A DNA stretch of 64,000 nt from Bradysia coprophila. Taxonomy: Eukaryota; Arthropoda; Insecta; Diptera; Sciaridae. The translations under genes and the position numbers were made by a program. Each line of letters starts with the position of its first letter. The stretch's first letter is position 1. The DNA lies in contig NW_023503423.1 in NCBI RefSeq assembly GCF_014529535.1, forward strand, positions 1,908,473 to 1,972,472. Direction: 5' to 3'. Positions 36,216 through 48,239 of this stretch are shown here, in pieces. A model generated the notes under the pieces. It was not told the DNA's origin. It ran no database searches and saw nothing but the letters and a program-made list of their open reading frames with translations.

Positions 36216-36379
36216 TTGCCTATTCAATTCCATATATATTGGTGTAAATAACAAAAAATATAACAAATTTCATTCTTATAAAAACAAAAAAAAAATAAAG
36301 AAAAGTCCGAACACGGATATCACACTGAAAAATGTTTAAAAAAAAATCGTTAAAGAAGTCGCACGGCGATGCATTGTTA

Positions 36380-36868
36380 TTATAGTTTCTCACCGTCACG
36401 GTTAAGATTCTGGTACGGGACAAATTGAACGACGCGATTTTCGTCCATTTCCAGCATCTCGACACCATCCGGCATCGTTGATGGCAGTTTTGCTTTGCGA
36501 AATGGTACTTCAAATTCACCCACGACATCATTCCATTCATTGTCGAACTCATCCTCGTCCATCTGAACGTATTGATGCTCAAGACCGCATATTTCAAGGA
36601 TGTACTGCTCGTCGTCTGCCACATTGTCGATTCTGTTTCGATTGAATTGGTCGTCTTCATTGTTATCCAAATCCAAATCCACATTGTGCGGAGCCAAGCA
36701 ACAAACAGCGGTTTCAGTGTAATCCAATTCCATTTCGTCCAAACAACGACCAGCGTCCGGACTTTTTCCACTTAATTCAATTTCGGCATTGACTGTCACT
36801 TTTTTCTTTGCTTTACCTTCCAGCATCTTCTTATTTCGTTGAATATTAATTTTCTTTCTCGGTGGCAT
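36380..36868 (-). CDS. Intronless acidic protein of unknown function (162 aa)
   Basis: One uninterrupted frame with a good start context (AAAGATGCC). The first 25 or so residues are strongly basic (MPPRKKINIQRNKKMLEGKA), and the rest is acidic, with clusters such as DLDLDNNEDD and MDEDEFDNEWNDV. Three cysteines lie in the middle (CCLAPH, EICGLEH). There is no signal peptide or membrane segment, so it is probably nuclear or cytosolic; that is inference from composition. I recognise no domain. It lies between receptor genes 2 and 3 on the opposite strand. It could be a retrocopy, but no poly(A) tract or flanking duplication was found. Composition and length argue that it is a real gene. Confidence 0.65.
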   Translation of the reverse strand: MPPRKKINIQRNKKMLEGKAKKKVTVNAEIELSGKSPDAGRCLDEMELDYTETAVCCLAPHNVDLDLDNNEDDQFNRNRIDNVADDEQYILEICGLEHQYVQMDEDEFDNEWNDVVGEFEVPFRKAKLPSTMPDGVEMLEMDENRVVQFVPYQNLNRDGEKL

Positions 36869-37505
36869 CTTTCACACGTTTACACTTTTCGTCAGAATGG
36901 ATTTGTTGTGACGTTTTTTTTCTTCCTTTGTTTATAGTGACGTTCAATCCAATTCGATGCATATATATTATACCGATGTGTACCGTTGCAACGTTATAGC
37001 GTACAGATCTGGTAAGAGAGAGAGTGAGTGATCGGTAAAAAATTGATTGGATGTGCGAGTTGCTGGTACGGACTGTCTACACATTTTAACGGATCCCTGA
37101 TAATTAATTAAATAATCAGAATAATTTCGCATTTTTTTCATTAAAAAAAACTTTGATAAACGCAGATCTGTATTTGTGATGTAAAATTGTGATTACTGAC
37201 GGGAAACCTCTTCAAATAAATCAACAAACACTTCAAATGCACATTTACTCACATTTAAGATATATTTTGGTAATTCTGTATCGTACACCCTGTAGCCCGT
37301 ATTCGAAAGTTATTTTTAAAAAATAAATCACAAATAAATTAATTAAATTAAAGAAATAGACCGACTTTAATGCAGCTGTTTACAATTCGCAATGTGGACA
37401 ATAACAAAACATTTCAAATGAATGGCACGAATTCACTCCCAAAGAGAATCTCTAAATTTACATTATTATATTCGCATGTGCATCATGAGCTGCATTATAA
37501 GATCG

Positions 37506-37570
37506 GTATTATATAAACGAAGTGCAGCGATCCTAAAAACTCTGCTCATTTTCTTTCACCTCAGTCAGTT
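37506..37570 (+). promoter_or_regulatory. Candidate core promoter of receptor gene 3
   Basis: TATTATATAAACG at about 37508-37520 resembles a TATA box. Initiator-like motifs follow: TCATTT at about 37546 and TCAGTC/TCAGTT at 37561-37570. The start codon is at 37656. Confidence 0.4.
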
Positions 37571-37655
37571 TCAATCTAATCGATCAAGATTTTGTCATGT
37601 TTTACACGGTGGTGGTATTTCAATTTTCCAATTAATAAAAGGATTTTCACCGAAA

Positions 37656-40600
37656 ATGTTGAGAATTTGTTCATTTTTTGCATTTGTATCGGTATCGCTA
37701 GCGGTCGAGCTTAAAATTGGTATTTTATTTAAGGATCAGATTGTGTTGCAATGACTTTAGTGAAATGAAAATATTTTTTTTCGGAACCATTTTCATCATT
37801 TGACTTTTTCTTGTTCTTTTTTCTCTCTCTCTCTCCCTCTCTGCCTCTTCCGTTAAATATTTGTGCTGTGTTCGTGATTATTAATGTGTAGTTTGTATAC
37901 AAGAACATGTGCGAATGATCGTTGTGTTGACGGTTTTTTTCAACAACCCGGTGAATGACCTCGAATTTTTATGGTGGCCTCAGATTCGTCCGTTTTGCCT
38001 CCATGTACGTGGGCAGTTGTCATTTCAAACAGCATACTAGCTCTATTGTATGAACTGACAACTGTCATGTACACAGAGGCAAAACGGAATGACTGTGAAT
38101 TCAGACTTAACAATCATTTTTCGCCTCTTGTGAACATTCTAAGTGTTTCCATAAAAGTCAGAATAGGCTCCACTTGACAGCATCAATTGCTTTATAATTT
38201 GATCGATTGAATGTTTATTGACTCCACTGAGAGAGACATTTCTATTTTTTTAAGAGGCTAGTTCAGAGTTCTTGAAAAATGTCTGAGAAATGGCTTTTGT
38301 TTCAGAAATGTTTTCAAAATGGAATCAATTTGCCGAAACTTTCATGAATTTTACCAAAAAAACTTCTTAAAATAGAACCTAAAGCACAAATCGGATGATT
38401 CGCGACATGCGGCGCTACATATCCCTTTGCCATTTCCTAAAATTACTATTGTCCTAACCTGGGTGTCGATTCTAGTGAATTTAATAATTCATAACTTGAC
38501 AGTTGTCACCTTAATAGTTACGAATCGTATGGACCACTCTTATAGCATTAAGGTGACTACTGTCAAGTTACAAGTCATAGATTTCCAGGGCGACGATTCT
38601 CGTATTTCGTAACACTAAGAAATCGTAATTTGACAGTTGCGTGTAAAAAATGCCAAAAGAACTGTCAAGTTACGAATTCTTAAAGACACAAATGCACTGA
38701 GAATCGGCGACCTGATCTTTATCAGGGGCCAAGGTTGACAAAACATCGTATACCCAAAATTTCAGTTTCAAACCACTTCGTTCACACAAATTTTGACCTT
38801 TCTAGGAGGCATATTTGATACGAATGTTCAAAAATCACAATCAATTTTCCAATGTGCCGCTCAAGTGGTGAACAGTGGAAAATTAGCTGAATCGAATATA
38901 AAATTGAGCCCGCGATCGTTTGAAATATCATACGGAAATGAGTTTGCTGCGTCGAAACATGTTTGCAAATTGTTGAAGGTACGTTTCTAAACCAAATTTT
39001 AGTTAATTTGCCGAATGTTTAACACTGTCGAGGAGCAGTTCATTGATCCATACAAAAATGCTGACTTTAAAATCACATGTAGCAACAAGTTACACGCACA
39101 ATGAATTTCCATGCACTGCACGGTAGCACAAATTTTAAATATTTTCCAGACGGGAATCTCCGCTATTTTCGGACCATCAACACCGTCCTCATCAGCACAC
39201 AGCATGAACATTTGTGACGTCAAAGAAATACCGTACATCGATGTTAAATTCGATGCCGACACCAGCCCGCCCGTAATCAATATGCATCCACATCCGGATG
39301 CTGTTGCGCAAATTTTTGTCGATATGATCAAAGCGTGGAACTGGGAAGGATTTACGATCGTTTATGAGTCAGGTATAAAATGGGGAGAAAATGTCAAACA
39401 CTTTCAGTCCAAGCAATTGATTTTTCTCCCAGCTTCCTGGCTTCCTAAAGTGGCTGAACTCTTAAACTTGTACGATCCAAAAGCCCATGCCATCACCGTC
39501 AGGCGAATTAATGTCGGACTAGGCGACCAAAATTACAGGCCTGTGCTTCGACGTGTTAAATTGTCTGGCGAAACGAACATTGTGTTGGACTGTTCAATTG
39601 AAACATTGCCGGAATTGTTGAAACAGGTGAAATAGTGGTATGTGTAGCCATAGCTCTTGGCATAGATTTCGTCAGTTGGTGACGGTTTTGTCTGTTCGAT
39701 GCACAGATGTAACGAATGAATGAATTCTTTGTTCTATCCAGTCATAGTGATCATTGAAATCGTGAAGGTACTCTACCTAAACCTGTCCACACATGGCATA
39801 TTTTGAGAAGTTTATGTACTTCCTTAACTCGTCAGAAATTACCCAAAATAGACACGCCCTTTCAAACAGGTTGTCCTATATCACAACTGGCTGAGTATAT
39901 GACATTTGTGAAACTTAACGAAATTTTGCAAAATTTTGTAAAACTTACCGAAATTTTGGGAAATTAAACGAAATTTCGTTAAGTTTATGACATTTGTGAA
40001 ACTTGACGATACTTTGAAAAATTTATAAAATTTAACGAAATTTTAAGAAAATTAACGAATTTCATAAATTTCGCAATTTTCTCCCATTGATGTTGACCAA
40101 CATTTTCGTAAGACAAACCGTTCTAGTTCCTAGTCCCAGAAATTACCCAAAATAGGCACGCCCTTCCAAACAGGTTGTCCTATACACCAACTGGCTGAGT
40201 ATATGACTTTTGTGAAACTTAACGAAGTTTTGCAAAATCTGCAACATTTAACGAAATTTCGTTAAGTTTATGACATTTATGAAACTTGACGATACTTTGA
40301 AAATTTTAAGAAATTTAACGAATAGGCACGCCCTGAGTATGGCTTTTGTGAAACTTAACGAAGTTTTGCAAAATCTGCAACATTTAACGAAATTTCGTTA
40401 ACTTTATGACATTTATGAAACTTGACGAACTTGCGAAATTTAACAAAATTTTGGAAAAATTATCGAATTTCATAAATTTCGCGATTTTATCAAATAATAC
40501 CATCTGATGTTGACCAACAGTTTCATAAAACAAACTGTTCGTGTCAGTATCACAAGAGCTATGGTGCAGGTTAAGCAGTCTTGAAGTCGCCCAAATGATA

Positions 40601-43600
40601 AAATTGAGTTTTAGGCACAGCAAGTGGGTCTAATGACCGACAACAATCAGTTCATAATAACCACAATGGACATGCACACCATCGATCTGGAACCGTATCA
40701 GTACAGCGGTACCAACATTACAGGCATTCGCCTCGTTGATCCGGATAATCCCATGATGGCACACATTACCAATTGTATGGGTGAATCGGAAGAAGCCGAA
40801 AACGAAGAAGAATCGGAAAAGGACGATTCAGATGAAGAGATGGAAGAGACAGTTGCCGAAAAAGAATCGGAGAGCTGTAAGATAAAAGTGACTTGTTGTT
40901 TGCAGATGATTCCTTGACTAATCGACTTTTGTAATTCGTTCGTTACCAGTGATCACTCCAGAGACACTACGCGTGCAAGAGGCCTTAACTTTCGATGGAG
41001 TCTTGCTTCTGGCTGAAGCATTCAAACAACTCAACGCAGGCCAACTGAAACCGAAAAATCTGAACTGCAACAACAACGAGGCATGGGATAACGGCAACAG
41101 CATCACGAACTTTATGCGGAACGTAAGTGACTAACATATGCACATTCCACACCGATGGAAATTGTGATTGAGCCAATTCCCACAGACGGTTGTACAGGGA
41201 TTGACCGGGGACATAAAATTCGATAATCAAGGATACCGAACCGTTTTCGCTGTGGATATCGTCGAGCTCACTTCGGCCGGTATTGCAAAGATAGGGACAT
41301 GGAATTCCACAGATGGATTGAGTGTTTTGCGAACAAATGATCAAACCGGTGCCATCCAAGCTGCATCATTGGGAAACAAAACATTCATCGTGCTTACGGC
41401 GCTGGTATGTGTGTCGAACTGATGTATCGATTGGCAAGTTCAATGCTAAAAGCAACCCGTCATTGGTTTTAGAGCGCACCATATGGAATGCTTAGAGATT
41501 CGGCCAGCAAGCTAACCGGCAATGATCGATTCGAAGGATTCGGCATTGACTTGATACATGAGCTTTCGCTGATGTTGGGATTTAAATACGAATTTAAGCT
41601 GCAAGAGGACGGGAAATATGGAAACATGGACAACGTCACCAAAGAGTGGAACGGAATGATTAGGGAATTACAAGACGAGGTACGTTGAACCGCAACCCAG
41701 ATGTACGATCCATTCTATCCCAAAATGGTACCTTTCGAAATTTGTGAAATTTAACGAATTTTTTGGGAAACTTAACGAAACTCTGGGAAATTTGTGAAAT
41801 TTACGAAATTTTGCGGAAAATGTGAGTTTCGGGAAGACATAAATAGGACACCCGTAAGGATGTGAACAACAATAGCAGGCCCCACCTGTGGTTCTGTTCT
41901 TTTAAGTCCTGAACAACTCACCCATTCTTTCATTTCCGTGTACTCCATGCCCAGGGACGAAGATTGATCTGTTTAGCACTCCTCAGAATCACATCACTCA
42001 TTTTTTCCAGCGCGCTGACTTAGCTATAACAGACTTGACGATCACAGCAGAACGTGAAAGTGGAGCAGATTTTACCATGCCATTTATGAACTTGGGTATA
42101 GTTGTAACCATTGTCCGCTCAATGTAAAGTGAAACGAATTGCATACGTTCCAGGCATATCGATCCTCTACAGAAAACCCACAAAAGAGCCGCCGTCCACA
42201 TTTTCGTTCATGGCTCCATTCTCGCCAGAAGTTTGGCATTACGTGGGCGGTGCATATTTAAGCGTGTCATTTTGCTTGTTCCTGTTGGGACGAATCTCGC
42301 CGTCGGAATGGGACAATCCTTATCCGTGCATTGAGGAACCGACGGAGCTGGAAAATCAATTTACCCTGCGAAATTCCTTGTGGTTCACCATCGGTGCGCT
42401 ACTACAGCAGGGATCGGAAATTGCACCCAAGTAAGATGCAACGACGCGCCGAACAGTTGGATTGGATTTTTTTTTAATGAAATGGTTTTTCCAGAGCTCC
42501 ATCCACTCGTGCCGTGGCTGCACTTTGGTGGTTTTTTACACTGATTATGGTGTCATCGTACACTGCAAATCTAGCCGCTTTCCTTACCGTACAGTCTTTG
42601 ACGTCGCTAATTAAAAGCGCTGAAGACTTGAAACAGTGTGGAGATCAGCATTTTCAATGTCCAGTGCAGTTTGGTGCTAAGAATGGTGGGAGCACATATA
42701 ACTTCTTCAAGGTGAGTTGGAAAGAGAGCCTTGGAAGGGTTAAAATTCTAAGCGACATAATGTCAGAGATTTTATGAAATTTGTGAAACTTAACGAAACT
42801 TAACGAAATTTTGATATTGTTGTCAATTTCGGGTCGGCATAATTGGAAGCTAAAAGTAGGCGGGACAGTAACGGCTGCATTATACAATTGCAGGAGGCCG
42901 AACATGAAACATACAGAAACATGTTCACCTACATGTCAAATCATCCCGAATTGCTTTCCATTGACAATGATCAGGGCCTACTATGGGCGAAGACAAAAAA
43001 CTACGCCTTTCTCATGGAGTCGTCGTCAATTGAATACATTGTCGAACGTAACTGCGACGTAACGCAGGTTGGCGGTCTGTTAGACGATAAAGGTTACGGC
43101 ATTGCTATGAAAAAAGGTTGAGTTCGAACAGACCGATGGGAATGACAGTCTCAGTGCTTCTAAATTTGTGCTTTGGCTCCGTAGGTTCTCCATACAGGAA
43201 TGCTCTCAGCGAGGGAGTTTTGCGATTGCAGGAGCAAGGAATATTGAATAATTTGAAAATCAAGTGGTGGAAAGAGAAGAAAGGAGGAGGTGCTTGCGCG
43301 GTAAGTTGAAATTCATATTGCTGTCTGGCGGGATGAGATGAAATTAACTGTGAAGATTGGGATGGCTGATTCACTAATTAATTTGCGAAAATTTCCTCAA
43401 AAACGAAATAGGCCACTGGTGACGATAACGAAGCTCTTCCCTTGGAAATAGCCAACGTCGAAGGAGTCTTCCTTCTGCTTATAATAGGCATAGCGGTTGC
43501 GGTTCTGTGCAACTCAATCGAAATGTTGTTAGCTGTGCTATCACGTTCAATGGAACATAAGGTTGGAACCGTTAATAAACGTACCGGTGTTCCATGCAAG

Positions 43601-43981
43601 CATGTCACAGATTAGTCAATTGTCACTGTGTCGTAGCTCCTACACTATTTTCGTAACCACCACCTTTGCATGTGATACTCCCAGCATGTGCCCAAATTAA
43701 TGTCATTTTCAGACGCAAACAGGGCCAGACTGGACTGGTAACACTGGGATCGTACGTAAAACTAGTTAATTTATCGAATGCAAAGTAGAAACAAACCCCG
43801 AGTAAGGGAGCTGCCAATTAAGTGTTAAATATCGAAATTTCAGGTTCCATTCAAGGAAGAGCTTATAGCAGAATTGAAGTTCATTGTCAAGTGCAGTGGA
43901 AATACCAAAGCTGTTCGCCATCGCAAAAGTGCTTCGATAACTTCAAAATCGAATGATTCCAAGCGATCAAGCCGAAGTTAG
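37656..43981 (+). CDS. Kainate-type ionotropic glutamate receptor, gene 3 (906 aa, 15 exons)
   Basis: Third tandem paralogue and the most compact. Coding exons: 37656-37719, 38806-38978, 39150-39372, 39433-39626, 40615-40876, 40950-41122, 41186-41404, 41473-41679, 42011-42095, 42154-42430, 42495-42711, 42894-43116, 43185-43300, 43412-43561, 43844-43981; phases close to 907 codons. Signal peptide [18 protein letters not shown]. Amino-terminal domain in exons 2-7, with a very acidic loop at the end of exon 5 ([18 protein letters not shown]). Ligand site [23 protein letters not shown]; pore [13 protein letters not shown]3 [13 protein letters not shown]4 [14 protein letters not shown], whose sequence differs clearly from the other two copies. 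Exon 14 ends at a GTTGGA donor, which is weak. The exon 14 to 15 join is the least certain one. Confidence 0.92.
37965..38110. mobile_element. Inverted-repeat MITE in gene 3 intron 1
   Basis: CGTTTTGCCTCCATGTACGT pairs with ATGTACACAGAGGCAAAACG. A relative lies at about 61985-62165 with the same GAGGCAAAACGGAATGA end. Confidence 0.7.
38480..38720. repeat. Inverted-repeat element, ACTTGACAGTTG family
   Basis: CATAACTTGACAGTTGTCAC and ATTAAGGTGACTACTGTC with TTACAAG form a hairpin, followed by a second pair (AATTTGACAGTTGCGTG / GAACTGTCAAGTTACG). Related to 8043-8150. Confidence 0.6.
39900..40480. repeat. Cluster of AAACTTAACGAAATTTTG motifs in gene 3 intron 4
   Basis: Many near copies of GTGAAACTTAACGAAATTTT and its complement are mixed, including the palindrome AACGAAATTTCGTTAA. 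Two longer blocks (CACGCCCTTCCAAACAGG, GGCTGAGTATATGAC) repeat at about 39857 and 40158. More motif copies lie at 41740-41825, 42780-42815 and 58450-58650. Confidence 0.8.
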
Positions 43982-45355
43982 GTGAATGTAACCGGGCCAA
44001 CACGACCGCATCGTTTGTGTCTCTTTTTCGGTTAACAGACCCATCTGGTGGTTATTTTCGGAAATTGTAACTTTTTTTTGATTTGTGGTCACGTACCAGT
44101 AATTACTCTGAATTGAACGGTAGCATTTAACCCAAGAACATTTCTAATTGAAATTTCCATAGCAATGAGAAGTGAAAAAATTTGATTTTAGTTCAAACGT
44201 TCCCGCCAACAGATCTTAAGACTCAGAAGAGTATAAAGATGAGTATACAGTTCGTGAAAAATGCTTGAAAAATTTGTAGTATACAAATACAGCGCTATTG
44301 GTAATTATATTTCACCAAAGTTACCAATCGCGCAGGATTTATATACCATTAGAATGTTAACTTTAGACGGTAATGACGGATGTGACTCACCCCTAATTAA
44401 AGGTGTTATCGTAAAGCTCCTCAAAAGTTGATGCTTTCGCACTAATTTATTTCACCGGACACGTACACACACATTTAAACTAAAGCGTTTCCGCTAAAAC
44501 GTAATTTTTAAGATTACCGCCGCCATTTTATTTCTACTGAGTCATCTCTTCTGCATCTCTTCTCACATCACACCAAGCGACAATATTATTGTTTGTTTAC
44601 ATGATTGGCCATAATAAATTTTTCGTCATTTCGGTGGCTTTGACAAATATTTTAAGTCAAACACTTAGTGAACTGTTAAAACCACACCGAAATTATTACA
44701 TTTTTCACAACCGGCCAACACTAAATTTTTATTTTGATGATTTGACGTTCCGAAAACAATTCTGATCTAATGTTACGATTAACGACTTTAACGACGATTT
44801 TCTTCGTTAAACCATATTCGACTAAGTTCAAGGTGGATGTGATTTGGGTGGGAAACGCTATAAATGATGGAATTTGTTTATGTACTGTCCGTTTGACAAG
44901 AAGATCGCCACGGTTCAGCAGGGGGTTTTGAACATTGGTTTTTTACACGTTGGCACACGTGCTCTTGTCAGATTCAAGATTCTTTTTACGAAGGTTACGC
45001 TGATTATACTTTGTGAAAAAGGCCAATACCTTGCAAATATGTCACATCTTGGACAGAATTTGACACTGCAATATCTGCAACATGAAAAAACTAAATGTTC
45101 GAAACCCCCTGAAACCCCGTGCTTCCACCTACGTAATATACACAAACTAGGTGAGCCAATCTTAATTTATATTCATAGATTTTTTTTGTAGAATCTCTTC
45201 AATTTGACAATATTTTTAAAAAAGGCCCGAAGTAACTACGTGTTTCTTTTTTTTTTCGTATTTCTTCTGATATTTCGATATTTGACAAAAAATCGCGAAA
45301 AAAATCGATTAGTCGCTGCCTTATTCCACACATTTTTCACTGAGCAAATCATATA
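43982..45355. other. Intergenic region downstream of gene 3
   Basis: No gene seen. It contains a block TACAGTTCGTGAAAAATG (about 44250) that recurs near 45990, 53625 and 61420. The open frame near 44900-45190 has no recognisable domain and I treat it as chance. Confidence 0.5.
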
Positions 45356-45796
45356 AATCCACGCCATTAGTCGTATAAATTTATACGTCAGAGAGAGCTT
45401 TTTTTCTCCTTTGTTACGATCTGTCAGTTTTTCCATTTTGCGATTTAGTATGGAAATGAAAACTAAAATTGAGATATCTTTGCTGTTTTGAGTGGTTTTT
45501 CATATTTTTTTGGCCCAAAATGTTTTGAAATGTGTTTGCCATCGATTGACATTAACAAAATAATAAAATAGAAAAAATATTTTCACACAATCTGTTAATG
45601 CCAATCGATTCCAAACACATTTTAAAACATTTTGGTCCAAAAAAAAAATACGAAAAACCAGTTAAAACAGCAAAGATATCTCAATTTTAGTTTTCATTTC
45701 CATACTAAATCGCAAAATAGAAAAACTGACAGATCGCAACAAAGGAGAAAAAAGCTCTCTCTGACGTATACATTTATACGACTAATGGCGTGGATT
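45356..45796. repeat. 440-bp near-perfect palindrome
   Basis: AATCCACGCCATTAGTCGTA at 45356 pairs with the complement at the right end, and pairing continues inward (TACGTCAGAGAGAGC, GATCTGTCAGTTTTTC, GAAAACTAAAATTGAGATAT) to a short loop near 45575. It is a foldback MITE. The tip TCCACGC is shared with the next palindrome. Confidence 0.9.
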
Positions 45797-46024
45797 ACAG
45801 AACCATACCGTTAGATAAAACTCCATAAAAGATGCGTACCTAGCAAAATCTCGCAAATCTAGCAAATCTCTTATTCTTTAAAAAACAACGGAGATATCAA
45901 CGATTGAATGTCAATTCCCATACGAACGCTTTTTTTGCAGCGCTAAGTACCATACCACTAAACAGGTGGATTTAAGTGGTAAAGGCGAGTACACAGTTCG
46001 TGAAAAATAGTCATATGGAAAATG

Positions 46025-46430
46025 TGTGGAATCCACGCGTTTAGTGGTATGTTTTGTAGCGCTGCATAAAAAAGGGTCGAATCCGGTATTTTGAATTTTT
46101 GTATGGGAATTCGCATTCAAACGTTGATATCTCCGTTGTTTTTAAAGAATAAGACCCAGATTTTGCTAGGTCTTTTATGGAGTTTTACCGATCATTTGTG
46201 TAAAATGTTGAGTAAAAATGTTCTTCTACTTACTTTTCACAAATGAGTATGCCAGTCGAAACAACTCCATAAAAAATGCAAATCTAGCAAAATCTGGCTC
46301 TTATTCTTTAAAAACAATGGAGATACAAACGTTTGAATGTGAATTCCCATACAAAAATTCAAAATATCGGATTCGACGGCTTTTTTATGCAGCACTATAA
46401 ACCATACCACTAAACGCGTGGATTACAGTC
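46025..46430. repeat. Second large palindrome with a third, separate arm
   Basis: GTGGAATCCACGCGTTTAGT at about 46025 pairs with ACTAAACGCGTGGATTAC at about 46408, arms of about 160 bp each (GTATGGGAATTC, CAAACGTT.ATATCTCC, AGATTTTGCTAG). A third partial arm lies at about 45810-45975 (AGCAAAATCTC, GAATGTCAATTCCC, CATACCACTAAACAGGTGGA). Confidence 0.85.
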
Positions 46431-46800
46431 CAAAGTAAACAATTTATATTTAAATGGTATACAAATACTGCGCTATTGGTAACAATGGTGAAATATAATT
46501 ACCAACTGAGCAGTATGTTTCACGAACTATTACTCATCATTAAAGCCCAAACGCAGTTCACCATTTAGCGTCTCCGGCTAGAAAATGCGGAAAATTCTCT
46601 CTCTGCGCATTCGCATTATTAAAACGACTTGCTAAATGGAGTGACTCCGATTCCAGCTTTACGCGATTTGACATTACCTTCTTAAATACTTTGCGTGGCC
46701 CATCCGTGTTAACACGCTAACGCCTATATACCATCAACTCAAGTAGACATTTTATGTGGGATCAACGAATAAAATCAAATTTCTTCCATCAAAAACTTAT

Positions 46801-46806
46801 TTTATT
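46801..46806 (-). terminator. Poly(A) signal of the small secreted gene
   Basis: AATAAA on the minus strand, 11 bases after the TGA stop (CGAATGCGAAAATAAAAT). Confidence 0.6.
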
Positions 46807-46816
46807 TTCGCATTCG

Positions 46817-47347
46817 TCACGGGAGAACGACCAAATACAATGGCGTGCCGGGAACATCATCACTTTCGTCTTGCGACACCCTTTCGCTATTTCCGTTAAT
46901 AGTTTCCGTCGTACCGATAGGCTGGTCTAAAATCATCTGATCCAGGAGCGCATCTAACACATCGAGCATCTGATCGTCTTGTTGAACAATCATCTGTTCG
47001 GAATCGAGTTCAGGATTCGAATTGAGTATGACGTCAGGATTCGAGTTCAGCCCGGCCATTAAATTGCTGAGTAAATTTCCGCCGGAATTTATGGCAGACA
47101 CACCGGTTGAAGCTAATCCGTCCATAATAGGCTGTGATAGTGCTGATAATATGGCGTCGATGAAACCACGTAGTTCTGGGTCGACTGGTGGCTCTTCAAC
47201 GGGAATAGGCACGCATAGTGCACTCTGAAGATTATTTAATTTTTGGGATGTTAAGTTAAGTTGATGTTAGCTTTTCGATCACGAAAGTCTTACCTGTGCG
47301 AGCACAATAAAAATACCGAAATATGCAAGCAAACGGTTCATCGTCAT
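46817..47347 (-). CDS. Small secreted protein of unknown function (153 aa, 2 exons)
   Basis: Exon 1 (47347-47294) encodes MTMNRLLAYFGIFIVLAQ, a signal peptide, and ends CAG|GTAAGA. Exon 2 (47224-46817) starts after TCTTCAG and continues in frame as SALCVPIPVEEPPVDPELRG. The mature part is acidic and rich in Asp, Asn, Leu and Ser, with repeats SNPDVILNSNPELDSEQM and LDVLDALLDQMI. There is one cysteine and no known domain. A TATAAAAG box lies 52 bases upstream of the start and AATAAA 11 bases after the stop, so the gene is compact with very short UTRs, like many abundantly expressed insect secreted proteins (inference). It might be salivary, cuticular or seminal; the sequence does not decide. 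Confidence 0.85.
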
Positions 47348-47398
47348 TTAGTTTGGTGTGGACTACAGAGCAATGAATGTAACATTAGAGCCGAACAT

Positions 47399-47406
47399 CT
47401 TTTATA
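47399..47406 (-). promoter_or_regulatory. TATA box of the small secreted gene
   Basis: TATAAAAG on the minus strand, in AATATAAAAGATG. The expected start is about 30 bases downstream, near 47370, leaving a 5' UTR of only 20-25 bases before the ATG at 47347. Confidence 0.75.
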
Positions 47407-47938
47407 TTAGAACAGCAAGCACAATCAATGTCGAGCTTATTTGAATGATAAAAGGTAAGCCAGGTAGATGACAGTGACGCTGTTGCTCTCCGTATTTGTT
47501 TATTTCAAAATTCTATTGGTTCATCAGCACAAAATGTTGTTTAAGAAATGTGTCTGTTTGCACAGACTGTTTATAAATAAAGTATTTCGACAAGCCTGAT
47601 ACAATGTGTCGACGTACTTGATGCTCAGTATAATTACTACACAAAATTCCCATTAATTATGCATCTACATTGAGACAACTTCTAAATTCGAAATGAGAAT
47701 TCATTGTCAATCCTATCGAAATGTGTAACCCTGAAACACTTTACAATCTGAGGGAATAAATTTGCATCGACGTTTAGAGACCTGAGAGACTACAACCTTT
47801 ACGGTATAGTGAGGAAAAATGGAACGGAAATAGGACTTACAATAAAGCGGCATACTGGTCGTTTTCCATGCCGGGATACCGGTATTTTCGTTTCGAATTT
47901 GTTGCGAATTTTTTTCGGCCTCGTGTTCAAATCTTGTA

Positions 47939-48190
47939 CGGGGAGATGCGGGAATGGAACAAGGAAAGCACAATTTTAGACCAATTATTTTAAATATTTT
48001 CGTAATTTATTATATTTCCTTCAACTTCAATTGGAGAGCCTCCAGTGGAGATGAATGTGAAAAATATATTATTATGGACGTGGTGCTGGCCCTTCTACAA
48101 AAGGAATGTGTAGCATTCAAAGACGATTATTATACTGGAGTTATATTTGAATGCAGATTTTCACTGCCACAATTAAAACAAGCTGAGTAA
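47939..48190. mobile_element. 5' part of a TIR element broken by a retrotransposon
   Basis: GGGAGATGCGGGAATGGAAC and the following 170 bases match 55636 onward (GGGAGCTGCGGGAACGGAAC, TTCGTAATTTATTA, TTCAACTTCAA.TGGAGA). The matching downstream block (GGATATTTTCGACATATTAG) appears only at about 49965, after the retrotransposon. Confidence 0.7.
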
Positions 48191-48239
48191 TTCGCTTCGC
48201 TTCAGGCTTTATCCATTTCCACACTTTCCTGACGACGTG

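Noticed and set aside
36220-36771. 183-aa frame overlapping the acidic gene on the same strand
   Set aside because: It is a shifted reading of 36380-36868, rich in Trp and Met, and lacks the sensible start and composition of the other frame.
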